Source of the DNA: Variovorax paradoxus
Lineage (GTDB): Bacteria; Pseudomonadota; Gammaproteobacteria; Burkholderiales; Burkholderiaceae_C
Assembly: GCF_009498455.1 (NCBI RefSeq)
Contig: NZ_CP045644.1
Coordinates: forward strand, 3,599,001-3,663,000
DNA: 64,000 nucleotides
Direction of reading: 5' to 3'
The position numbers and the translations under genes are program-made. The notes under the pieces are model-generated. The model was not told where the DNA came from and ran no database searches. It saw nothing but the letters and a program-made list of their open reading frames with translations. The stretch's first letter is position 1, and each line of letters opens with the position of its first letter. Shown here in pieces: positions 9,293 through 16,938 of this stretch.

Positions 9293-10849
9293 ATGAGCAA
9301 CAGATTGCAGGAGAGGCTGGGCGCACTCCCGGCCGCGCGATTGAAGGGAATGCGCCGCGGCATCGAGAAGGAAAGCCTGCGCGCGTTGCCCGACGGCAAG
9401 CTGGCCCTCACGCCGCATCCGCTGGCGCTGGGCTCGGCGCTCACGCATCCGCACATCACGACCGACTTCAGCGAGTCGCAGCTCGAACTCATCACGGGCG
9501 TGCACGCGGGCGTGGAGTCGGCCATTGAAGAGCTCACGCGGGTGCACCAGTTCACCTACCGCGTGCTCGACCAGCTCGGCGACGAGCGCCTGTGGGTGTC
9601 GAGCATGCCCTGCGGCCTGCCGACCGACGAGACCATTCCGATCGGCCGTTATGGCTCGTCGAACGTGGGCCGTGCCAAGAGCGTGTACCGCATGGGCCTG
9701 AGCCACCGCTATGGCCGCCGCATGCAGACCATTTCGGGCATCCACTACAACTGGTCGCTGCCCGATGTGTCGAGCGAAGAGTACTTCGCGCTCATCCGCA
9801 ACTTCCGCCGCCACGCCTTCCTGCTGCTGTACCTGTTCGGCGCCTCGCCGGCCCTGTGTTCGAGCTTTGTCGCGGGCCGCCCGCACGCGCTGCAGCCACT
9901 GGGCGACGGCAGCATGTACATGCCGCACGGCACCTCGCTGCGCATGGGCCCCCTGGGCTACCAGAGCGAGGCCCAGGCTTCGCTGGCCGTGAGCTACAAC
10001 AGCCTGGAGGGCTACGGCGCCTCGCTGCAGGACGCGCTCACGCGCCCCTGGCCGGCCTACGAGGCCATCGGCATCCGCAACCTCGGCGGCGACTACAACC
10101 AGCTGGGCACCAGCCTGCTGCAGATCGAGAACGAGTTCTACGGCACCATCCGCCCCAAGCGCGTCATTCACTCCGGCGAGCGCCCGCTGCATGCGCTGCG
10201 CGAGCGCGGCGTGGAGTACGTCGAGGTGCGCCTGATGGACCTCGACCCCTTCGAGACCGTCGGCATCAACGCGCAGACCATGCGCTTCATCGACGTGTTC
10301 CTGCTGCATTGCCTTTTGAGCGACAGCCCCGACGACACGCCGCAGGAAATCGCCGACCTGGCGCAGAACCAGCACCTCACGGCCGCGCGCGGCCGCGAGC
10401 CGGGCCTGAAGCTGCGCCGCGACGGGCGCGAACTTGGCCTGGCCGATTGGGGCTTGGAACTCGTCGAACAATGCATGCCCATTGCCGTCGCGCTCGACGC
10501 GGCGCAAGGCGGCACGCAGCACGTCGACGCGGTGCGTGCCGCCCGGGCCGGCCTCGAGAACCCCGACAGCCTGCCGTCGGCGCGCGTGCTCGCGGCCATC
10601 GAGCAGCAGCACGGCAACTCGTTCGTCGGCTTCGTGCGCGCCCAATCGGAGCAGACCCGCGCCGCGCTGCTCGCGCTGCCGTTCTCGGCCGAGCAGCAGG
10701 CGGAGTTCGAGCGCATGACGGCCGAGTCGATCCAGGCGCAGAAACGCATCGAGGCGGCCGACACCATGCCTTTCGAGATCTACCGCGAGCAGTACGTCTC
10801 GCCGGCGCGCCTGGGCATGGCCCCCGGCCGCCTGCCGGTCGCCGCCTGA
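9293..10849 (+). CDS. gshA: Glutamate-cysteine ligase
   Basis: 518 residues, the length of the proteobacterial type-1 enzyme. It carries the hallmark RGIEKESLR near 20-28, the SQLELITGVH segment near 62-71, SGIHYNWSLPD near 148-158, and a GGDYNQLGTSLLQIENEFYG-like region near 265-283. It makes gamma-glutamylcysteine from glutamate, cysteine and ATP, the first step of glutathione synthesis, in the cytoplasm. ATG 9293 gives MSNRLQERLG; an in-frame ATG at 9278 would add five residues. No gshB is in the window. Confidence 0.92.
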   Translation: MSNRLQERLGALPAARLKGMRRGIEKESLRALPDGKLALTPHPLALGSALTHPHITTDFSESQLELITGVHAGVESAIEELTRVHQFTYRVLDQLGDERLWVSSMPCGLPTDETIPIGRYGSSNVGRAKSVYRMGLSHRYGRRMQTISGIHYNWSLPDVSSEEYFALIRNFRRHAFLLLYLFGASPALCSSFVAGRPHALQPLGDGSMYMPHGTSLRMGPLGYQSEAQASLAVSYNSLEGYGASLQDALTRPWPAYEAIGIRNLGGDYNQLGTSLLQIENEFYGTIRPKRVIHSGERPLHALRERGVEYVEVRLMDLDPFETVGINAQTMRFIDVFLLHCLLSDSPDDTPQEIADLAQNQHLTAARGREPGLKLRRDGRELGLADWGLELVEQCMPIAVALDAAQGGTQHVDAVRAARAGLENPDSLPSARVLAAIEQQHGNSFVGFVRAQSEQTRAALLALPFSAEQQAEFERMTAESIQAQKRIEAADTMPFEIYREQYVSPARLGMAPGRLPVAA

Positions 10850-10885
10850 AGCGACGGCCGGGCGGCGCGCACCGACAGCGCCGCT

Positions 10886-10910
10886 GGCCGATGGCCTACA
10901 GCCATTGGCC
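10886..10910 (+). terminator. Stem-loop after gshA
   Basis: A ten-pair stem with one mismatch, GGCCGATGGC and GCCATTGGCC around CTACA, lies 36 bp after the gshA stop. There is no T run, so it may be a Rho-independent-like hairpin only in part, or an mRNA-stabilising structure. Confidence 0.4.
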
Positions 10911-10990
10911 TGTCCGGCTCACCGCAGCGCAGTGGGTAACCCGGAAGATGGCGTCATGCGCAGCCAAGCTTCGGATCCGGGACACTCACC

Positions 10991-11371
10991 ATGACGCTCC
11001 ATGCCTACCTGGTCGAGGACAGCCCCGTGATCCGCGAGAACCTCGTCGGCTTTCTCGAGGATGTGGCCGATGCGCATGTGGTCGCGTCGGCCAGCACGGC
11101 CGACGAAGCGCTCGACTGGCTGAGCCACCACCAGCGCGACTGGGACCTGGCCATCATCGACCTGTTCCTGCAGCGCGGCAACGGGCTGGCCGTGATCCAC
11201 GCCTGCCGCCACCGCGCCCCGCACCAGAAGGTGGTGGTGCTCAGCAACTACGCCACCGCCGACATGCGCGAGCGTTCGCAGCAGCTCGGCGCCGATGCCT
11301 TCTTCGACAAATCGGCCGAACTCGACCAGCTGGTCGCGTACTGCGCCACGGTCCAGCCGTCGCATGGGTGA
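10991..11371 (+). CDS. Single-domain response regulator (receiver only)
   Basis: 126 residues, a stand-alone receiver domain. The acidic pocket is VEDS near 8-11, the phospho-acceptor Asp is in AIIDLFL near 55-57, the Ser switch is in VVLSNYA near 80-86, and Lys sits in FFDKSAE near 107. No output domain follows. Such proteins act by docking on a partner kinase, phosphotransfer protein or enzyme; none is adjacent. The start ATG is preceded by GGGACACTCACC, with only a weak ribosome site. Confidence 0.85.
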   Translation: MTLHAYLVEDSPVIRENLVGFLEDVADAHVVASASTADEALDWLSHHQRDWDLAIIDLFLQRGNGLAVIHACRHRAPHQKVVVLSNYATADMRERSQQLGADAFFDKSAELDQLVAYCATVQPSHG

Positions 11372-11486
11372 CTCGCCGCGGGGCTGCGCGGGCGCGAACG
11401 GGGCGGGGAACTGAGGTAAAACGCCGGGTTGCCGCCCCGCGGCGCCCGTCTTTTCCAACCCCCTACAGACAGCGAGCAGAGACCTC

Positions 11487-12416
11487 ATGAGCAGCAACAG
11501 CACCTCCATCGACTTCCAGGGCCGCGTGGCCATCGTGACCGGCGCGGGCGGCGGCCTGGGCCGCCAGCACGCGCTGGCGCTGGCGGCGCGCGGCGCCAAG
11601 GTGGTGGTCAACGACCTGGGCGGCGCGCGCGACGGCTCCGGCGGCTCGGTCGGCGCCGCGCAGGCGGTGGTCGACGAGATCAAGGCGGCCGGCGGCGAGG
11701 CCATCGCCAACGGCGCCTCGGTGACCGATTTCGAGGCCGTGCAGGCCATGGTTCAGCAGGCGGTCGACGCCTGGGGCCGCGTCGACATCCTGATCAACAA
11801 CGCCGGCATCCTGCGCGACAAGAGTTTCGCCAAGATGGAGCTGGACGACTTCAAGCTCGTGGTCGACGTGCACCTGATGGGCGCCGTGAACTGCACCAAG
11901 GCCGTCTGGGCGCTCATGAACGAGCAGAAGTACGGCCGCATCGTGATGACCACGTCGTCGTCGGGCCTGTACGGCAACTTCGGCCAGAGCAACTACGGCG
12001 CCGCCAAGCTGGCGCTGGTGGGCCTCATGCAGACGCTGAGCATCGAAGGCGCCAAGAACGACATCCGCGTGAACTGCCTGGCGCCCACCGCTGCCACGCG
12101 CATGACGGAAGACCTGTTCCCCAAGGAAATGCTCGAGGCCTTCCGCCCCGAAGCCGTGGTGCCCGCCATGCTGGTGCTGGCCGCGCAGGACGCGCCCAAC
12201 CGCACCATCCTCTGTGCCGGTGCCGGCACCTTCGAGGCCGCGCACATCACGCTCACGCAGGGCGCCTGGCTGGGCATTGCCGCCGACACGCCCGAGCAGC
12301 TCGCCGCGCGCCTGTCGGAAGTGACTGCGCGCGAGGGCGAGGCCGTGCCGCAGAGCGGTGCCGCCCAGGGCGCGAACGAAGTGGCCAAGGGCATGGCGAA
12401 CGCCGGCCGGGGCTGA
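11487..12416 (+). CDS. SDR-family (MFE-2-like) hydroxyacyl-CoA dehydrogenase
   Basis: 309 residues. The NAD-binding loop TGAGGGLGRQHA is near 19-30, NDLGGARDGSG near 44-54, NNAG near 104, and the full catalytic set Ser (SSSG) and YGAAK is present with the correct 13-residue spacing. The extended loop after NDLGG is characteristic of the dehydrogenase domain of peroxisomal multifunctional enzyme type 2 and its bacterial single-domain relatives, which oxidise 3-hydroxyacyl-CoA. The C-terminal tail of about 60 residues is Ala/Gly/Gln-rich. Role in fatty-acid or similar acyl-CoA oxidation is inferred. Confidence 0.85.
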   Translation: MSSNSTSIDFQGRVAIVTGAGGGLGRQHALALAARGAKVVVNDLGGARDGSGGSVGAAQAVVDEIKAAGGEAIANGASVTDFEAVQAMVQQAVDAWGRVDILINNAGILRDKSFAKMELDDFKLVVDVHLMGAVNCTKAVWALMNEQKYGRIVMTTSSSGLYGNFGQSNYGAAKLALVGLMQTLSIEGAKNDIRVNCLAPTAATRMTEDLFPKEMLEAFRPEAVVPAMLVLAAQDAPNRTILCAGAGTFEAAHITLTQGAWLGIAADTPEQLAARLSEVTAREGEAVPQSGAAQGANEVAKGMANAGRG

Positions 12417-12425
12417 GCCGCGCTG

Positions 12426-12443
12426 CGGGCCTGAGAGGGCCCG
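12426..12443. terminator. GC-rich stem-loop between convergent genes
   Basis: CGGGCC and GGCCCG pair perfectly around TGAGAG in the 60-bp gap between the SDR gene and the HPF-like gene, which converge here. A second GGGCCC/GGGCCC arrangement follows. There is no T run, so termination efficiency is uncertain. Confidence 0.4.
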
Positions 12444-12476
12444 CGCTGCCTGGCGGGCCCTGGTGGAAGCGCCGGG

Positions 12477-12839
12477 CTATTCGGCGACGAAGCCTTCGCC
12501 GTCCCGGCGGATCGAACCGCGGTCGCGGTGGTTGTTGAGGCGGCCCAGCGTGTTGTCGAGCAGGCGCTTGAGCTTGTCGGCCGCGCCGCGGAAGGCCTCA
12601 TCGAGGCTGGCGGCATGCTGTGTCACGGCGAGCGGCTGGTGGTGCGCCAGGCGCGCTTCCATTACGCAGCACTTGTCGCCGGCGCCGGCCTTGTCGTGGT
12701 TCTCGTCGCTCAGGTGCACCTCGACGCGCGTCACGTCCTCGACGAAACGGCTCAGGTGCTGCTTGATTTCGGTGTCGGCCCAGCGCTCCAGCGTGTCCTT
12801 GTTGGTGATGCCATTGCTCGTGTTGACCTGAATCTGCAT
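12477..12839 (-). CDS. HPF/RaiA-family ribosome-associated protein
   Basis: 120 residues. The N-terminal beta-alpha-beta-beta-beta-alpha domain is recognisable: MQIQVNTSNGI, LSRFVEDVTRVEVHLSDEN, KCCVMEARLAHHQPLAVTQHA and LDEAFRGAADKLKRLLDN. This matches the S30AE domain that binds the 30S decoding region and hibernates or protects stalled ribosomes. The C-terminus is short, without the long-form dimerisation domain. It lies near a CBS-domain gene on the same strand. Sequence divergence from canonical Hpf makes the exact activity uncertain. Confidence 0.8.
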   Translation of the reverse strand: MQIQVNTSNGITNKDTLERWADTEIKQHLSRFVEDVTRVEVHLSDENHDKAGAGDKCCVMEARLAHHQPLAVTQHAASLDEAFRGAADKLKRLLDNTLGRLNNHRDRGSIRRDGEGFVAE

Positions 12840-12944
12840 TGCGGATGTTCCTGCTGGATGGTGAACGAGCCTTCACTGTGCACCTGAAGAGTACCCCTGT
12901 GCGTAGGTGCGATGCCCTTATCAGCCTGGGCTCAGGCCGGCGCG

Positions 12945-13373
12945 TCAACTTTGGATGTACGAGGTCAGCTGCGTGATGGTCTGCTCGTGCTCGGAAATGA
13001 TGTCGTCCATCAGGTCTTGGATGGAGATCATGCCGACCACCTTGTCGCCGTCGACCACGGGCAGATGGCGGAACTTGCGCTGGCTCATGAGCGCCATGCA
13101 GGCGTGGGTCTGGGTCTGCGGGGTGACGGTCATCACGTCGGGCGTCATGATCTCGGCGACCTTCACCTCCTTGGAGTTCTTGCCCTGCAGCGCCACCTTG
13201 CGGGTGTAATCGCGCTCGGACAGAAAGCCCACGAGCTTCTCGCCGTCCATCACCATGAGCGCGCCCACTTCGAAATGCGCCAGTGTGGCCAGCGCGTCGA
13301 ACACGCTGGTGTCGGGCGCGGTGCGCCAGGCGGCGGAATCGTGGCGCTTGAGCAGTTCGGAGACAGGTTTCAT
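12945..13373 (-). CDS. Tandem CBS-domain protein
   Basis: 142 residues made almost entirely of two CBS motifs: DTSVFDALATLAHFEVGALMVMDGEKLVGFLSE-type near 22-55 and TQTHACMALMSQRKFRHLPVVDGDKVVGMIS-type near 85-120. Stand-alone CBS pairs bind adenine nucleotides and tune a partner. No partner domain is fused here. The ATG at 13373 (MKPVSELL) is chosen over the GTG three codons upstream. A GGGGCGG/CCGCCCC inverted repeat at 13445-13460 lies in its upstream region. Confidence 0.85.
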   Translation of the reverse strand: MKPVSELLKRHDSAAWRTAPDTSVFDALATLAHFEVGALMVMDGEKLVGFLSERDYTRKVALQGKNSKEVKVAEIMTPDVMTVTPQTQTHACMALMSQRKFRHLPVVDGDKVVGMISIQDLMDDIISEHEQTITQLTSYIQS

Positions 13374-13535
13374 CGCGGGCACTCCATTCAGGGGTTTCGA
13401 TCCGGCCGACGCATGTGGCGGTGCCGTGCTTCGGACAAATCATAGGGGCGGAACCGCCCCGCGCGATGCAAAAACCTGCGGGGTGTTGCGCGTGTCACGC
13501 CGCGCACACGAACCCCGGCGACTTTCAGAAGGGAC

Positions 13536-14138
13536 TCAGGGCGTGGTGGCGAGCACGCGGCTCAGCGCCACGGCGTCGCCCACGACGTTCTTCACGAGGC
13601 CCTTTTCGTCGAAGGCCACCTGGAACTCCGACCAGCTGTCGCGCCAGTAGCGCCACACCGGCGCGTCCAGGCTCGGGTTCTCGCCGGCCACCGGGTAGCC
13701 GATGGCCATGAGCACCTGTTCGCGCGTCATGCCGGGCATCACCTTGCCCGCGACGATGGCCGCGCCCACGGCGGGCGGGAAGCTCGCGATCTTGCGTTTC
13801 GGGTCCTCGGTGACGACGTAGCGTTGGGCGAAGTCGATCAGCGTGATGTTGCGGCTGTAGTCGTTCTTGATGCGCTGCGGCTTGCCTGCGAGATCGACGT
13901 TGAAGAAGCGGAAATCGTAGGCCGTGATGCGCGCCGGCGTGCCCACCGCCACGATGCGGGTGCCCTGCTCGTCGTAGTTGATGTCGCTGATCGAGTCGCC
14001 GTACGTCCGCATGTTGCAGCACAGGAAACCGTCGGTCAGCGGGCCGGGCGGCGGCGACGGGCGCTGGGCATGCGCCACGGTGGCGGACAGGATGGTGGTG
14101 GCCGCGAGCAGGGCGGCGGCGGCAAGGCGCTGGACCAT
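13536..14138 (-). CDS. Exported BamE/SmpA-like protein
   Basis: 200 residues. A signal peptide covers about residues 1-24 (MVQRLAAAALLAATT ending in VAHAQ). The C-terminal part has the small-lipoprotein A fold pattern PGMTREQVLMAIGYP near 137-151 followed by a tryptophan-rich strand VWRYWRDSW and FDEKGLVKNV. There is no lipobox Cys at the cleavage site, so it is probably soluble periplasmic or otherwise attached. The middle region (DFRFFNVDLAGK, DYSRNITLIDFAQRY) is not recognised. Function unknown; a cell-envelope assembly role is suggested only by the fold. Confidence 0.7.
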   Translation of the reverse strand: MVQRLAAAALLAATTILSATVAHAQRPSPPPGPLTDGFLCCNMRTYGDSISDINYDEQGTRIVAVGTPARITAYDFRFFNVDLAGKPQRIKNDYSRNITLIDFAQRYVVTEDPKRKIASFPPAVGAAIVAGKVMPGMTREQVLMAIGYPVAGENPSLDAPVWRYWRDSWSEFQVAFDEKGLVKNVVGDAVALSRVLATTP

Positions 14139-14354
14139 GAAAGGATCTCCCTCGTTGTGACTTTTTGAAACGGCTGCGGGCGCAGCCGCGCGGATTCTAG
14201 GGGTGATCGTGCCGCCAGAAAGCCAGTAAATACGCCAGTTGCTGCTATCAAAAGCGCAGCATCGAGAAAACGGCCCGGTTCCCGGTTCACAATGCGCACC
14301 CGGCCTGCGAGGCCGGTCCCCTTCCAGACAGCGCGAAAGAAAGAGCATCCATCG

Positions 14355-15332
14355 ATGGCGATCCAGTGGTTCCCCGGTCACATGTATTCGACCCAGAAGG
14401 CCATCACCGAGCGGGTGAAGGACATCGACGTGGTGATCGAGCTGCTCGACGCGCGCCTGCCCGGCTCCAGCGCCAACCCGATGCTGGCCGAACTCACGGC
14501 CGGGCGGCCCACGCTGAAGGTGCTCAACAAGCAGGACCTGGCCGACCCCGAGCGCACGAAGCTTTGGCTCGCGCACTACAACGCGCTGCCCGCCACGCGC
14601 GCCATCGGGCTCGATGCGAGCCAGACCACGCCCGCGCAGCAGATCGTCAAGGCCTGCCACGAGCTGTCGCCCAACCGCGGCGGCATGGCCAAGCCGATGC
14701 GCGTGCTGATCTGCGGCATTCCCAACGTGGGCAAGTCGACCCTCATCAACACGCTGACCGGCGGACGCAAGGCCAAGACCGGCGACGAGGCCGGCATCAC
14801 CAAGCTCGAGCAGCGCATCACGCTGGCCGACGACTTCTACCTGTGGGACACGCCCGGCATGCTGTGGCCGCGCATCATCGTGCCCAAGAGCGGCTACAAC
14901 CTCGCCGCCAGCGGCGCGGTGGGGCGCAATGCTTTCGATGAGGAAGAGGTGGCGCTGGAACTGCTCGACTACCTCAAGTCGAACTACGCCGAGGGCCTCG
15001 TCGCGCGCTTCAAGCTCACGGAGCTCGACGCGGCCACGCTGGCTTCCATGAAGGACGAGGACGTGCTCGACACCATCGGCCGCAAGCGCGGCGCGCTGCT
15101 GGGCAAGGGCAAGGTCAATCTGCAGAAGGCCGCCGAGATCGTGATGCACGAGTTCCGCGCCGGCAACCTGGGGCGCGTCACGCTCGAGACGCCCGAAGAG
15201 TTTGCGCAATGGCTGGCCGCCGGCCAGCGCGCCGACGCCGAGCGTGCCGCGAAGAAGGCGGCGCGTGGCAAGAAGGGCAAGCAGAAGCCCGAAGCCGCGC
15301 CCGCGGACGGCAGTCGCACGGCGGACGAGTGA
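14355..15332 (+). CDS. ylqF: Ribosome biogenesis GTPase YlqF/RbgA
   Basis: 325 residues. A circularly permuted GTPase: the G4 motif NKQD near 61 comes before G1 (GIPNVGKST near 120-128) and G3 (DTPG near 168-171). The opening MAIQWFPGHM is the family signature. In Bacillus this GTPase promotes late 50S subunit assembly, where it helps uL16 incorporation. The Lys-rich C-terminal tail (KKAARGKKGKQK) is consistent with RNA binding. ATG 14355 is used because the WFPGHM motif follows immediately. Confidence 0.9.
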   Translation: MAIQWFPGHMYSTQKAITERVKDIDVVIELLDARLPGSSANPMLAELTAGRPTLKVLNKQDLADPERTKLWLAHYNALPATRAIGLDASQTTPAQQIVKACHELSPNRGGMAKPMRVLICGIPNVGKSTLINTLTGGRKAKTGDEAGITKLEQRITLADDFYLWDTPGMLWPRIIVPKSGYNLAASGAVGRNAFDEEEVALELLDYLKSNYAEGLVARFKLTELDAATLASMKDEDVLDTIGRKRGALLGKGKVNLQKAAEIVMHEFRAGNLGRVTLETPEEFAQWLAAGQRADAERAAKKAARGKKGKQKPEAAPADGSRTADE

Positions 15333-15386
15333 AGGTCTTGCGCGCAGCGCGCTGAACGCTGCGCAGGCCACCTCTATCATCGAGAG

Positions 15387-15857
15387 ATGCAACGTCTCAC
15401 GCGCCAGCGCAACGCCGTTTTCTCCGCCTTCAGCGACGCCGGTCGCGTGCTGACCGCCCCCGAAATCCTTGAACACGCACGGGCCATCGTGCCCGAGATC
15501 AGCCTGTCGACGGTGTACCGCCAGGTTGCGCTGCTGCTGGCCGACGGCGAGATCGCCAAGGTCGAGCTGCCGGGCGAACCGGCGCGCTACGAAGTGGCCT
15601 GCAAGGCCGACCCGCACGACCACCATTCGCACGGCGCAGGCGAGGGCGAGGCCGGTGCTGCGGGGCATCACCACCATCACTACTTCCATTGCTCGCACTG
15701 CGGGCAGGTGTTCCTGCTGCACGCGTGCCCGGGGCCGATGCACGACCTGGCGCCCAAGGGCTTCCAGGTGACGCACCACGAGGTCACGCTGCACGGCCTG
15801 TGCGCGGTGTGCGTCGAGGCCGGTGCGAAAGCACCCAAGGCGCACCCGCCGCACTGA
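15387..15857 (+). CDS. Fur-family metalloregulator with His-rich insert (Zur candidate)
   Basis: 156 residues. N-terminal winged helix: LTRQRNAVFSAFSDAG, LTAPEILEHAR and SLSTVYRQVALLLADGEI. The dimerisation domain has CSHC and CAVC zinc-type pairs. Between them is an unusual His-rich stretch (DPHDHHSHG near 74-82 and GHHHHHYFHC near 91-100). Fur, Zur and Mur cannot be separated by eye. Position argues for Zur: a palindrome inside a promoter begins 39 bp after the stop, followed by a zinc-ligand-poor L36 gene of a type often Zur-regulated. Its own promoter was not identified. Confidence 0.85.
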   Translation: MQRLTRQRNAVFSAFSDAGRVLTAPEILEHARAIVPEISLSTVYRQVALLLADGEIAKVELPGEPARYEVACKADPHDHHSHGAGEGEAGAAGHHHHHYFHCSHCGQVFLLHACPGPMHDLAPKGFQVTHHEVTLHGLCAVCVEAGAKAPKAHPPH

Positions 15858-15896
15858 CGGCAGTGCGGCCCCGGAGTGCCGGGGAAGGTCGATAAA

Positions 15897-15929
15897 GTTA
15901 TTGAGAATGAATTCGCAATAACGTATATT
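15897..15929 (+). promoter_or_regulatory. Sigma-70 promoter overlapped by a 26-bp Zur/Fur-type palindrome
   Basis: TTGAGA at 15901-15906, a 17-bp spacer, and TATATT at 15924-15929 form a near-consensus promoter. A palindrome at 15897-15922 has 12-bp arms (GTTATTGAGAAT and ATTCGCAATAAC) around GA with one mismatch pair, so it occupies the -35 box and spacer. A bound repressor would block RNA polymerase. The inner GAAT/ATTC halves recall Fur boxes, while the outer GTTAT/ATAAC recall Zur boxes, so the regulator is not settled. Confidence 0.75.
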
Positions 15930-15961
15930 CGCGTGTCCGAACGAACTCCCCGGTCACGTCC

Positions 15962-16111
15962 ATGCAAGTCCTGTCCTCGCTCAAAGAAGCCAAGAAGCGC
16001 CACCGCGATTGCCAGGTGGTGACGCGGCGCGGCCGCACCTACGTCATCTGCAAGTCCAACCCGCGCTTCAAGGCGCGGCAGGGCGGCGCGAAAAACAAGA
16101 ACAAGCGCTGA
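15962..16111 (+). CDS. rpmJ: Ribosomal protein L36 paralogue (bL36, YkgO-type)
   Basis: 49 residues, easily missed because it is short. The sequence [17 protein letters not shown] and [14 protein letters not shown] is that of the alternative L36. The canonical zinc ribbon needs C-x2-C, a third C and a H; here the first Cys is His14 (HRDC) and the final His is Phe36, leaving Cys17 and Cys30. Such zinc-independent paralogues replace zinc-loaded L36 when zinc is scarce and are usually Zur-regulated. A Lys/Asn-rich tail of about 9 residues follows the domain. The start ATG lies about 26 bp after the predicted transcription start. Confidence 0.85.
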   Translation: MQVLSSLKEAKKRHRDCQVVTRRGRTYVICKSNPRFKARQGGAKNKNKR

Positions 16112-16115
16112 CCGC

Positions 16116-16134
16116 CTGGCGGCGTCGCCGCCAG
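16116..16134 (+). terminator. Stem-loop between L36 paralogue and ABC operon
   Basis: CTGGCGGC and GCCGCCAG pair perfectly around GTC, five bases after the L36 stop, followed by CCTTCATTTCCCC. It could partly terminate or process the transcript so that the small ribosomal protein is made in excess over the transporter. Confidence 0.45.
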
Positions 16135-16229
16135 CCTTCATTTCCCCTCGATGACCGCATCGGCGTGCGAACGCCGCGGCGTGCCTGCGCGCGTTTTTCC
16201 TTTCTTCCTTCCATCGGAATCCCTCCGCC

Positions 16230-16934
16230 ATGCTCCGAGCCTCCGGCCTCACCAAACGCTACGGCGCGCACACCGCGCTCGACCGTCTCGACCTCGACAT
16301 CCGCGGCGGCGACATCTACTGCCTGCTGGGCGCCAACGGCGCGGGCAAGACGACGACCATCAACCTGTTCCTGAACTTCATCGCGCCGACCGACGGCACG
16401 GTGGAGATCAACGGCACCGACGTCACGCGCCATCCGGTGGCGACCAAGCAGGACGTGGCGTACATCCCCGAGCAGGTCACGCTGTACGGCACGCTCTCGG
16501 GCCTGGAGAACCTGCGCTTCTTCGCGGGCCTGGCGCTCGGCCACGAACTGCCGCGCGAGCGCCTGCTCGCGCTGATGACCGAGGTGGGGCTCGACCACTC
16601 GGCCGCCGACAAGCGCGTCAGCATGTACTCCAAGGGCATGCGGCAGAAGGTGTGGATCGCGGTGGCGCTGGCCAAGCAGGCCAAGGCGCTGCTGCTCGAC
16701 GAGCCCACCTCGGGGCTCGACCCGCACGCCGCCGCCGAGTTCTCCGACCTGCTGCGTCGCGCGGCCGACCGCGGCGTGGCCGTGCTCACCACCACGCACG
16801 ACCTGTTCCATGCGCAGCAGACCGCCACGCGCGTCGGGATCATGAAGCGCGGCCGCTTGGTTGAAAGCCTCGAAGGCGCGCAGATCGGGCAGACCGACCT
16901 GCAGTCGCTCTACCTTCAACACATGAGGGCCTGA
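16230..16934 (+). CDS. ABC transporter ATP-binding protein (NosF-like)
   Basis: 234 residues. Walker A GANGAGKTT near 36-44, signature YSKGMRQK near 132-139, Walker B ALLLDEPTSGLD near 150-161 and the switch His in TTHD near 186. The type fits ATPases that power ABC-2 permeases, including NosF and gliding/copper-processing systems. It ends 4 bp before the first permease gene. With two DUF3526 permeases and a TonB receptor downstream it forms one apparent operon; the substrate may be a metal complex or a factor needed to load one. Confidence 0.9.
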   Translation: MLRASGLTKRYGAHTALDRLDLDIRGGDIYCLLGANGAGKTTTINLFLNFIAPTDGTVEINGTDVTRHPVATKQDVAYIPEQVTLYGTLSGLENLRFFAGLALGHELPRERLLALMTEVGLDHSAADKRVSMYSKGMRQKVWIAVALAKQAKALLLDEPTSGLDPHAAAEFSDLLRRAADRGVAVLTTTHDLFHAQQTATRVGIMKRGRLVESLEGAQIGQTDLQSLYLQHMRA

Positions 16935-16938
16935 TCAG

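Noticed and set aside
13445..13460. GGGGCGG/CCGCCCC inverted repeat as a terminator
   Set aside because: It is upstream of the CBS gene, not after a stop, has a two-base loop and no T run. Such short GC palindromes are expected by chance here.
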